A stretch of DNA of 64,000 nucleotides from Allium sativum. Its lineage: Eukaryota; Streptophyta; Magnoliopsida; Asparagales; Amaryllidaceae. Below the pieces are notes generated by a model. The model was given only the letters and a program-made list of their open reading frames with translations, made no database searches and was not told where the DNA came from. The stretch spans positions 51,415,001 through 51,479,000 of the forward strand of contig CM060911.1 in NCBI GenBank assembly GCA_030737875.1, written 5' to 3'. Both the position numbers and the translations under genes were made by a program. Positions within the stretch are counted from its first letter, which is position 1. Every line of letters starts with the position of its first letter. This document shows positions 1 through 10,542 of the stretch, one piece after another.

Positions 1-1863
1 TTCGTGATTAGATGGTATGCAATTTTTCTCTTTTTATTTTATTTCTTTGCTCGACATGGTTCCAATGCCGATGATGAAGTAGGTGTTATATAGGGTTTAT
101 AAAACCCGAAACTTCCTTTGATTTCCAGTAATGATTTGCTCTTATTTTGTACGAGGTTTTTCCTGATTTGTTAATTGATTTAGTCAGCTTTGAGAGCTTG
201 TGTGATATTTGATTTTGTGACTCTTGCGTGATTAATGAATTGCTTCACTTGGATTTTTCCATAAACAACTTTGTGATATCTAAAATAATTTTGAAAATAA
301 ATAATTGTTTTTCTTGCCTAAAATTTATCTGTGATTCTTATACAAAAACTTTGGTAAGTTGAATTTATTTGTTGCCTTCTGAATCCTGAATGACTTTCAG
401 GAAAGAAAAGAGCCTGATGATTTGCAAATTTCGTTAACCAAATGAATTGTTTATTTCTTGCCATATGTATATTTGCATTCCAAAATATTTATTTCCATGC
501 CTAAAACAAAACTGTGATTTCCTTGCCATGTTTAGTCACGATAGTATTTCAACAGCAGATTCGCATTTTGCATGAATCAAACTTCCATGTCATTCTTTGC
601 TAGCATGATTCTCGACACCCTTGAGATTTCCTTTGCATTATTTATTCAGGAAATACTGGGATTTATTTGAATTGTTTCCAAGCTTGAATGCTGAGAATGT
701 TGACTTAATTTGGATTGAAATACTGGAAATCTTCAAATGAGTTTTTGCCTAAAAATATGCGTGAGAATGATGGCTTGATTGCTTTCCTTAAATTCCATGT
801 TGAATTTTGGAAACACATAAAAGATTGCTTTAAAAAAAATTCTTTGGCCAGAAAAAAAACTGTGTTGCCTTTGTTAAAATTATGTCTTGCCAAAAACAAT
901 GTCTTACCGTATTCTGGAAACAGAAAAAATAGTTTGCCGAAAAAATGTTTGTTTGAAAAACTCCAAAAAAGATTTCCATTGCTCTAAAAATTATGTCTTC
1001 GATTTCCCTTATGACCTGTGTTAGTCACTAGCATATTTTCTTGAGTCTAAGCTGACCTGAAAACTTGTACCATTTCGGTTTTGTATTTGTTTACCACTCT
1101 TGATACTTTGTACAATTTTCCACTTTGCCTTTTTATTCTTGAACCTGTACTCGTCTATATGCATGTACATGATATTTGTAGGCCTGCCATGCATTATCTT
1201 GTACATTCCCATATTGCTTTTCTTTTTGCCCTGTAGTTGATGCTATACATGAAATTTTGACTTTCCTTTTATATTTGCTCAGTCATATGGTTGTTGTTTT
1301 ATGAGCTTTGCACATTGTTCAGTTTTGAGCTGCTGTGTACACATTGTTCCAATTCTTGCATGTATGCCTTGTACTTGCATTCTTGCTTGAGTGTTGCTTC
1401 CAAACCTATATTGTTGCACCTGCAATCTGACTTGTTGCATGCTCAATCACCTTGTTGTGTACAGTCTATTTGGCTATACCATGTTGCATTGTCATATTGT
1501 TTGGGATGTCTTGACCATTATGAGAGTTAGCTTGTGCATGTTGGCCTTGAGGTGTTGTGTATACATGTGTATACTTGCTGGTTTTATCTGTTGACATGTG
1601 CATTATTCATTTATACATATATGTATATATACACATATGTGTGTGTGTGTATATATATATATATATGTGTGTGTGCGTACATGTGTGGCTTCATAAATGC
1701 ATTATTGTGTGATTGTGGATACTAGCGACATGAAAATGTTGTCAAGCTTCACCGAACACACCATATTTGATATATTTGTCCCTTTCTGACCATACTGCCC
1801 CTGCACAGAAAATATGTGTACATACATGCATATGTATGTGTATACATGTGTAGTGCACGTATG

Positions 1864-1903
<40 letters not shown>

Positions 1904-2579
1904 GAGCACTACAGATGATGTCTACCTCGTGGTACTTATAGTGTATCGTTGTGAATATCACATGCTATCTAGGAACAGATGGATGTCCATTAAAATCCGG
2001 ATCAATTCATGAAAAATGATGGGAAACACACCAAAATTCTGAGGCAAATAATATTTTAAAATAAAAATTATATTTGCTAGAATTAAAATTATTTTTGTTT
2101 CATATTACTGCGTGTGTGTTTCTATGATAGGTAAGCAGAAGACTGAACTGACTGAAGCAGGAATAAGACAGAAGACCAGTGACATTGTCAGTGAGTGAAT
2201 GTATGAATATCTGTAACTGAGTGAAAATAAAATAGTGACAGAGTGAAATGTATATATGTGATTGTACAACTAAGTTGAACCGTTGTGAGGAGCAATGTAT
2301 AAAAATTAAAATTAATATGAAATGTAATGTATTGTATTTCAGTGAAATGTACAAATAGTGGAGTTATAAATTTGTACTGTTGAAATAATGAAATAAAATA
2401 TTATATTTAAATAAAATACTGTTTGAATATTTAAATTCTTGTGCAGTAGTATTCTATTTAAATATAAATATTATATTTTTTCTTGATGTAGTATAACAGT
2501 ACAATTACAAACACATTTATAATAATAAATATATGATTGTTATCGTCAAACAAAAATCATAGAATTGTTAGATACCACA
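1..2579 (-). repeat. 3' LTR of SV1 (Sirevirus-like Copia), cut by window start
   Basis: This block is repeated in the same orientation at about 48757-51329, with matching order of all landmarks, including the (TG)n/(TA)n tract and the (AT)n run. On the minus strand the LTR begins at 2579 with TGTGGTATCTAAC, and just outside it lies a polypurine tract, so this is the 3' LTR of an element read right to left. About 750 bases of its far end lie beyond the window, judging from the complete partner LTR of 3.3 kb. The short ORFs in it are shadows; it carries no gene. Confidence 0.85.
1618..1900. repeat. TG/TA and AT microsatellites inside the SV1 LTR
   Basis: Two simple tracts are visible: alternating TG and TA dinucleotides at about 1618-1675 and a pure AT run at about 1866-1900. 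The partner LTR has the AT run at about 50604-50644 but a shorter TG tract, so these are the fast-changing parts of the LTR pair. Confidence 0.9.
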
Positions 2580-2706
2580 ATCTCCCCCTTTTGATGATGA
2601 CAAACATAAAATAAGATTTGGAATATAATATTATAATAAATGTGTTTGATTGTGAATTATTGAACTCCCCCTATTTAAATGCCCTCTCTACAACAAAACT
2701 CCCCGA
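2580..2706 (-). other. Polypurine tracts of SV1
   Basis: On the minus strand an AAAAGGGGGAGAT tract (2580-2593) touches the LTR start and is preceded by GTTTGTCATCATC, the usual context of Sirevirus-type Copia elements. Further purine-rich relatives lie at about 2662-2674 and 2698-2706. Sireviruses are known for several polypurine tracts upstream of the 3' LTR, which fits. It primes plus-strand DNA synthesis in the replication cycle. Confidence 0.8.
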
Positions 2707-3237
2707 AGATATGTGCACGAGTGAAAAATAATAATTGAATAATTGAAACTTCAGTATAAAAATATTCAAAGAGTATCCACTCATCGATCAAAATCTTAAC
2801 TCATTCTCTCCCTTTTGTTACCATCAAAAGGATACAAAAATTAAAACAATGATGAAAAACGACTAAAGATATAAAATCAGCTTAAGAGGAAGAACGATCA
2901 TTATAAATATCAATTAGTCAAACAAAAGTCATAATATTCTAAGAACTAGTGGCAAATTTCACCTTTTAGAATGACGGATTTACGATAAAATTTATAAAAA
3001 TGGAGAGAGTTAGAAAATTATGATTCCAATTATTTTCAAATAAGATTTTAAAAATTGAACACAAAAATAGTGATGGATCTGGACAATGATTATAAATTCA
3101 ATTTAAGTGACAAAATCGAATAATCTAAATCCCGGTAGCTATCAATCAACAAATCATAGTACATAATAAAATATTAACACATTTCACAGATTAGAAAAAT
3201 GGATTGATAGGTAGGTTTACACACCAAGGAGAATTTC
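2595..3237 (-). mobile_element. SV1 internal non-coding segment (3' end)
   Basis: This stretch lies between the SV1 polypurine tract and the left edge of LARD-1. No reading frame of note is present on either strand and no Copia integrase, reverse transcriptase or RNase H motif is seen. It ends with ATTTC (3233-3237), the target sequence duplicated by LARD-1 and found again at 16327-16331. The SV1 sequence therefore continues at 16332. Confidence 0.7.
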
Positions 3238-4360
3238 TGTAATGACCCGCATTTTTTAGCTGTCGAATAATTAATTAATTTTATTATTAAATATCGGGTG
3301 GCGATATCGATAACCAGAATTAAATAATATTGAATATTTAATTAATATAAATAATAGAATAATATATTTAATTCAGAAATAATAAAAAATAGTGGAATTC
3401 ACAATATAGTGTGAAGTGGATTATTTAAAATATATAGTTCAGTTTAGAGTTGAATTATATGAACAAATATATTCAATCGACGACTGTTGAATGTATAGTA
3501 TTTAATATAATTATAAACGAGCGCGTAACGGCGCGGCAGTTCGCTATTTGTCGATTTGAAATTCAACTGGATATACAGGGTCCATTTTAAATCGGATTTC
3601 TGTGAAACAAGAAACGTATGGAGCTGGTGAAGTATATATTTCAAGTGGAAGAGAAAAATCGGGATTTCGTCGTGTAGATTTTGAGTTATGTCCAAATCAA
3701 ATTCTCAGAAAAACAACGCCATAACCATAACGATTTATTTATATTTTTTTAAAATGATTTAAAATATAAATTAAATATCGATATAATTCTGATGATGAAA
3801 TATCAAGTTAGAAATCCATATAGGATTATTCTGGAGCTGTATGGTATTCCACTGTGAGTATATATACAATAATATTTATTTATAAATATTTAATTTAAAT
3901 GTTTTTAAATATATTTAAAAGGGTTATTTAGAGCTTTAAAAATAGCCAGTTTTGCAAACGACCTCAGAATTCGACGAAACTAATTTTGTTAGATCCTCAA
4001 TATCAAATTATTGTTAGATTTCAAGTTCCGTGATTTTTGAAGTCAGTATGTGGCCGTACCGATTTTTAAAGTGAAAAACAGTCGATATTTTGACGGTTAA
4101 AAATACGCTGTGTGAGCAAACGGAGTCGGAATTCGACGAAACCAGTTTCGTTGGGACTGTAATGTCGAACTGAAGGTGCACGTCCAGTTTTGTGATTTTT
4201 AAATATCGTGTGTGATCACACGGATTTTTAGAAGACGAATAAATGAGATATTTGCTAATTAAAAATATAAAATATTAATAAAAAAATATTCTAATTTATT
4301 TGTGGTCCTAAACAAGGCCACACACTCATTTTTTTAGCCACACATAAATTTTGATCCCCC

Positions 4361-4370
4361 TTATATATCC
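4361..4370 (+). promoter_or_regulatory. Probable TATA box of LARD-1 5' LTR
   Basis: TTATATATCC follows a C-rich stretch (GATCCCCC), a typical plant core-promoter layout. The equivalent in the other LTR is CTTATATAAC at 11671-11680. If used, transcription would start near 4395, leaving more than 4.6 kb of untranslated LTR leader before the primer binding site. The start site itself is inferred. Confidence 0.5.
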
Positions 4371-5689
4371 ACTTTTGAGCCGCCACGTTCAGTTCCTGAA
4401 GAAAAACCAAATTTTCAATACTTAGAAAATCAAAAGAATTCAAAAACAAATTCTAAAAATCCTAATATTTATAGATTAGAGATGCTCAAGTCCTTCTCTT
4501 CAGTTTGATGTAGCGTTTGAAGGGTTCGAACGCATTTGGGTTCGCAGCGTTATACTACAGTAGATCTAGGGTTTAGATTTTGAGTCGATCCAAGGATTTT
4601 TGGTTGAATTCAGTTTGATATTTGAGTTTGCGGTAGCGAGTTGGGCTCGCTGTGAATTTTTGGGATTTTATTGAGAAAAAAAAGTGTCGAACAACTACTG
4701 TTTTAGGCACGAAACTGCTGAAAGTCGTGATGCCACCAGTCTGTGCGAGTCTCACCAATTTGGGATGGCTAGGTGGCATTCGAATCAAGGAGGTTAGGGG
4801 TGGTCTCCGTTGATTGAACGGTCAAGTGAAGGGGAAGTTAGGAGGAGAGAGGGAGGTGCTGTAATGGGTTGGAGTCGCGGTGTAGATTCCTGAACCAGGG
4901 AAGAAACGGTTAAGGATTGAGCGGGTGGTATTGAGAATGGGAAATGGGACGGGTTAAATATGGTAAGGCCCAATGTTGAAATTTATTAAGTTGTATTTGA
5001 ATTCAAGGTATATTAAGTTTAACAAGCCATAACTTGATCATACGAAAACGAAATTCAGCGAAACAAGATCCGCTGGGATCGTATGGACGACGACTACCAA
5101 ATGGGACTGACTAGGAGTGGATTGGAGCTCGTTTGAATTTATGGCGAAATAAATTGTTTGATTCAAATCAAACAACAGTTTATCGTTCTTTAACGATGAA
5201 ATGCCAAAGTGAGTAAAACTCACCAACTCTGAACAGTTATATTTTTCTAACGTATATTTAAAACTGATAATTATCTGTGTGTTAAATGTTTGGTTGAATT
5301 GCGTATGTATTGGTTGAAATTATAGATAACGATATTTATATATATCGTTAATCAGATATTGATTCTGTTTATCAGAATATTTCATATCGAAGTGAAATCG
5401 ATGTTATAATTAACATCTGCGGATGCAGGGAAACAGGTTGGAGGAATCCAACTGGATTCCTCAACATTTATTTTACTGTTTTTCATATATTGTGATATAT
5501 GATGTGATATATAATCTGTTGTTGATTATGTGTGTTTGAATGATATCGATCAATGTTATTTGGTATTTTAAATATCGTAAGAAATACTGGGATGTAAAAA
5601 GGGGATTTTCAAAGTATATTTTGAAAATAAATTATTTATATAAAATCAATGGATTTTATATATAAATGGAAAAAGGTTTTTTTTAAGGA

Positions 5690-6190
5690 AATAATTATAA
5701 AATCAATAAAGTTAAAAAGGAATATATTTGTAAAACAAATATAAAGGAAATATATTTGTAAAACAAATATAAAAGAAATTATTTGTAAAACAAATATAAA
5801 GGAAATAATATTTGTAAAACAAATACAAAGGAAGATATTTGCAAAACAAATAGAAAGAGAAATATTAGTTAACCATTTACAAATAGAAATGAAAAGGGTA
5901 TATTTGTAAACCATTTACAAATAGAAATGAAAAGGGTATATTTGTAAACCATTTACGAATAGAGATGAAAAGGGTATATTTGTAAACCATTTACAAATAG
6001 AGATGAAAAGGGTATATTTGTAAACCATTTACAAATAAATTTGGGAAGGAAATATTTATTTGTTAAATAAATATAAAAGGCAAAGGAAATATTTATTTGT
6101 TAAATAAATAGAAAAGATAAAAGAAATATTTATTTGTTAAATAAATAGAATTGAAAAGGGAATAGTTATTTGTTAAGTAAACAAATAGAA
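5690..6190 (+). repeat. Hairpin minisatellite, TTTGTAAA/AAATAAATA type (LARD-1 5' LTR)
   Basis: Short inverted repeats follow each other, separated by purine spacers such as AAAGGAA. First come copies of ATATTTGT-AAA-ACAAATAT (about 5735-5850). Then come TTTGTAAACCATTTACAAA with spacer AGAAATGAAAAGGGTATA (about 5865-6040). Last is TATTTATTTGTTAAATAAATA (about 6050-6150). Each unit can fold on itself. The same series is at about 13035-13440 in the 3' LTR. Confidence 0.85.
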
Positions 6191-6255
6191 AAAGGAGATA
6201 ATCAAAAGGAGATAATCCAAAAGAGTTAATCGAAATGAGTTAATCGAATATTAAT

Positions 6256-6460
6256 TATTCAGTTAGAGTTAATCAGTTAGAATTAATCAGTTAAAATTAA
6301 TCAGTTAGAATTAATCAGTTAGAATTAATCAGTTAGAATTAATCAGTTAGAATTAATCAGATAGAGTTAATCAGTTAGAATTAATCAATAAGAATTAATC
6401 AGTTAGAGTTAATCAGTTAGAATTAGAGTTAACCAGTTAGAGTTAACTAGTTAGAGTTAT
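6256..6460 (+). repeat. 14-bp tandem repeat AGTTAGAATTAATC (LARD-1 5' LTR)
   Basis: About twelve head-to-tail copies of the 14-mer AGTTAGAATTAATC or the variant AGTTAGAGTTAATC. The matching array in the 3' LTR (about 13525-13735) has a different mix and number of variants, which suggests change after insertion. Confidence 0.88.
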
Positions 6461-7110
6461 TCAAATGGAGTAAATCGAGTAGAGTTATCGAATATCGCTT
6501 ATTCGAAGTAGAGTTATCGAATATCACTTATTCGAAGTAGAGTTATCGAATATCACTTATTCGAAGTAGAGTTATCGAATATAATGTATTCGAGAGAAGA
6601 GTTATCGAATATAATTTATTCTAAGAGGAATTATTGAATATTGGGTATTCGAAAGGAGTTATCGAATCTAGTTATTCGAAAGGAGTTAAGTGAAAAGAGT
6701 TATTGAACATTTGTTATTTGAAAGAGTTAATCGGATATAGTTTATTCGAATAGAATCGAAGGAGTTAATCGAATATAGTTTATTCGAATAGAGTTAAAAG
6801 GAGTTATCGAATCTAGTTATTCGAAGGAGTTATCGAATATTTGTTAAAGTGAAAAGAGTTATCGAACATTTGTTATTAGAAAGAGTAAATCGAATATAGT
6901 TTATTCGAAAGGAGTTAAGTGAAAAGAGTTAATCAAAAAGAGTTAATCAAATAGAGTTAATCGATTAGAGTTAAATAAAAAAGAGTTAATCCAATAGAGT
7001 TAATCGAAGAAAAGTTTTCGAATCTAGTTATTCGTTAGAGAGATTATCCAATATAATTTATTCGAAGGGAGGAGTTATCGATAGAGATTTATTCGAAAGA
7101 GAGTTACACA
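6460..7110 (+). repeat. TCGAATA/TATTCGA hairpin minisatellite (LARD-1 5' LTR)
   Basis: Units of roughly 29-38 bp contain a 7-bp inverted repeat, TCGAATA then TATTCGA, with a 5-nt loop, joined by GAGTTA or AAGGAGTTA spacers. Copies near the left end are regular (TATCACTTATTCGAAG); those to the right are more diverged. The 3' LTR counterpart is about 13755-14425. Confidence 0.88.
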
Positions 7111-9013
7111 AGGAAGTTTGTTAAAGATTTAAAAGATAAACTTTGACTATTTCGAAGTTAAAACGTTGTTCAGTTAAGGTCCGAGAGGTAATTATACCCT
7201 AACTTGACTGACTTCCTTCTTAACTAAAGAATGGCTAAGGTTTGATAGTGAATGATGGTAAAGTGAATTTAGTAAAAGGTTGGAGTTGGCATAACGATGT
7301 TTTATTTAAACATCTGTTTAAATCCAATGAAGGAGCTTTGGAAATGTTTTCCAAATAAGAATCAGAAATGTTTTCTAATATAGAAAACAAGAAATGGAAA
7401 TGTATTCTAGTGTTAATAACATATATTTTCTAATTTAGAAAATAAGAAATGTTGAATATATGGAAACAGGAAATGACAAATGAAATAAATTAATGATAAA
7501 TTAATTTAAAGGATAAAAGTTGATTGGTGGTTGATCGATATAATTTCCATTTGGAAATAATATCGTTGTTTGCACACGTGTTTTTCTTTGATAGTTAACT
7601 CACCGGCTATCGAAGTTTTCAACCATTTTAACATTGTTAATATGGAGAGACCGATTGGATTATTATCCAAAGAACCACTCCGTATTAGCATAAGCGTTGC
7701 GAATCAGATATGCCAAAGATAATTGAAGACGGAGTAAAGTGCAAGGGTGGTTGTATAAATCTTAGGTAAAGATTGCCTAAGATGGATGTATTGAATAGTG
7801 CCTTCGGTTTGTCCAGTCCCAGGACGACCTGTATGGAAGAATGTCTGACATAGTATATTTAATAGATCGCGTAAGTTGATCTCTTCAAATGTATTTACAT
7901 TTGGTGGTGGAGGAATTCGTTTCTCTTAGCTGTATACCCGTGGTATTTTTGGGGAAATCAATTTGTGATTTGGAGGGTATGACAATGTGACCTTCAATGT
8001 GAATAAATGTGTGATTTGTCAGAGATAAGCGTGGCCTCTAGCCTCACAACCGGGAAATGACAGAAATCGGGCAGGCAGCATGGCTATGTAGGTCGCACCT
8101 ATTAGGGTGTATAATCACCTGATCTAGAGCTTCATTTACTTCTAAAAATCTATTGTCGATGTTGTCCCATTCGGGAAACGGTTGCTGATCCCAACCGTTG
8201 GAGATATACATTCGATACACTCAAGCGAAATGAGTGGTCGGTCATGTGTGGCCGGGTTGCAAGATGTTCTTGTTGAACCCAGTGTATTCCTCTCTAGAGG
8301 TACACTAGCGAAAGGTGGTTCCATACCTTGTCATAGTTGGAAATCCATTACCCAATACGTGCTTGAGGTTTTGATTGTATACTATATATGTAGAACGTGA
8401 GATGAAAGCGTTTCTACTGGATGATTATTATATTGTGGTTGATAGACATTATATAATATCAAAAAGTTTTTGATATAAAGATATTTTGGATTCTCATAAG
8501 GGAAAAACCCGTTCCGTTATACGGCGTGGTCTTATGAGATATCGTTTACTTGTTCAACTGTTTTAATCTATTTTACTCATACCAGTCATGGGACTGACCC
8601 AGAGTTTATTTTGTATTGATTTTCCTAAACTCTTGGGTGCCCAATTTTGTACGGGCAGTCAAGTAGTCAGGATTTTACTGGTATACATGAAGAGCTTGGA
8701 GCAGGAGGCTTCAGGATTGTATAGCTATAGTTATTTCTGCTGTGTTGTAAGTGTTGTACTTTGGAAATGATATGTATATTCAAGTACAGATTTATATTTC
8801 AAAGTTATGTTATATATTATATGTTATTCATTACGCTGTGAGGTTCGTGTTACTCTGATGTTGTGTGTTCTTCTTCTTCTATTCTAAGTTTCTATCTTAT
8901 CCATTCTCACCTTCTAATTTCTTTCATTAACTGCCGGTATTTTCAATCCTTGGATGTTCGATATGTGTTGTATATCGGATAACCAAGATCCCCTTTTTCC
9001 GGGACGTTACAGT

Positions 9014-9027
9014 TAGTACCAGAGCTT
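9014..9027 (+). other. Primer binding site of LARD-1
   Basis: TAGTACCAGAGCTT lies two bases after the LTR end. It differs at two positions from TGGTATCAGAGC, the complement of the initiator-Met tRNA 3' end used by many plant LTR retrotransposons. LARD-2 has the unmutated form. Confidence 0.8.
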
Positions 9028-9318
9028 AAAGTTAAGTGAATTACCTTGGCTCTGTGGCGTGACTCGGTAGAGATAGGGTTATTAATACACTAGACTGAGT
9101 TTGAGTGTATATATACGAGAGCATATTTGTTATTCAATATAAAATGGTTTTATATTGTGGAGATATATTGGTTGAGTTGTTTATCAGTTCTGGTCGATTA
9201 GTTTGATCCACTGTATCGGTAAGAGTTTATAAACACTCGAATACGATGAACCGTCATGGTATGTTTTGAAAAGAGGGTAAATGAAATAATTTTACCCAAA
9301 GTATATTTTGATATAGAG

Positions 9319-9356
<38 letters not shown>

Positions 9357-10527
9357 CTATAATATATTGGATATATTGGTTGTTATTATAATCGAATGAG
9401 ATTATAAAAGTAAAATGGTTATGTAAATAACCAATCAGAATTCATATAAGTGAAATATATGAAATCGAAATGAATTGGATCTGAATTTAAATAAGAATTG
9501 AAATTAAAACCCTGGAAATCTGAATAAGGGTTTCGAATGAATCTGGATTTATTATATGAGAATTTTTAAAATCCTGTGTGATTTTAAATTGTTTTTACAA
9601 GCATTGGAAGGATATTTTGAAATAAATTTCAAAGTGTAAATGTTAGAAATGGTTTTGAAAAGCGATATAGTATTGAACTCACTTCGAAAGATGGAAATAG
9701 ATTCCGATGATGATCATGACATCATCGGTGTACATTTTCGAGTTTGTAAGTGACAGATTACTACAAAAGATATTGATTTCGAATTATTTTGGGAAAATGA
9801 GTTGTTTTGAATCATAAGAGGGAAGTTTGATTTTGATATGGTAAACTGTTTAAAACTCCCAGGAAGAGACTGTTTGAATTAAAAACAAATTTAAATAAAA
9901 ATTTGTGGAAATAAATTGGAATTGAATCGAAAACCAATTAAGTGGAAATTGAATTGGAATATAATATATCAAGTAGAATCAGATTTTTGAATTGTGAGAT
10001 AGAAATCTAAAATGGTATTGGATTGGTGAATTAGAGTTTGAAACCAAGGATGGAATTTGAGTTGAGAGTAAAATTTAACTTGGGTATAAGCGAATATCTG
10101 TGTTGAGGATAAATGGATTGGAGTTTGAATTACATTGCATTGGTATATGTTCAGATGGAAAGGATATATATTGATATCCCCGACAAAAGGTACCAGTTTA
10201 TATTATATATGGGTTTGAGATTTTGATGAGCAGAATTGGCAAGCCACTTGGCTATTTGATTTTCTTTTGGTTGAAGAAGGCCCAGAGAGGCGAGTTAGAG
10301 TTTGACCTATTGACCAGTACAAAGGAGGTGCTGGCAAAAAAATTCAGAAATTTAGGGTGTTAGAAAATTTTCAAGATTTTTGAAAATTTTAGTTAGTCGG
10401 AATAAATTAATATTTTAGACGATATTGATTGGTTCAGTTTAAACTGAAGTTAAGTGGTAAACAGATAAATTTTTACCCAGTAGATAGGGTCGTCCTCTAC
10501 TTAGCAAATTTCGAGGACGAAATTATT

Positions 10528-10542
10528 TTAAGGGGGGAAGAT
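10528..10542 (+). other. Polypurine tract of LARD-1
   Basis: TTAAGGGGGGAAG lies immediately before the 3' LTR. The LTR start is mutated from TG to TA at 10543-10544, judged against the intact 5' LTR. Confidence 0.85.

Larger units (their letters stand above)
3238..9011 (+). repeat. LARD-1 5' LTR (5.77 kb)
   Basis: The LTR runs from TGTAATGACCC to GGGACGTTACA and is matched end to end by 10543-16326. It contains, in order, a U3-like region, a TATA box near 4361, a GC-richer block to about 4950, arrays of hairpin minisatellites (about 5690-7100) and a conserved tail ending in a pyrimidine-rich stretch (about 8866-8930). No coding region is supported; the small frames present are not shared intact between the two LTRs. 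Confidence 0.92.
9012..10542 (+). mobile_element. LARD-1 internal core, non-coding
   Basis: The 1.5 kb between the LTRs begins with the primer binding site and a leader (GGCTCTGTGGCGTGACTC) like that of full-length chromovirus relatives. It includes an AT microsatellite at about 9321-9351. I find no gag zinc knuckle, protease, reverse transcriptase or integrase motif in any frame. The last 40 bases (AATTTCGAGGACGAAATT then a purine tract) resemble the 3' end of pol in Tekay/Del elements, a probable relic of the parent. Confidence 0.85.

Noticed and set aside
715..987. Plus-strand ORF of 90 codons in the SV1 LTR, with relatives near 49451-49717
   Set aside because: The two copies differ by frameshifts, lie inside LTR sequence and have low-complexity Lys/Phe composition; it is a chance frame.
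5690..7110. CRISPR-like array (regular repeats and spacers)
   Set aside because: The spacers are themselves repeated and low complexity, the context is a plant LTR, and there are no cas genes.
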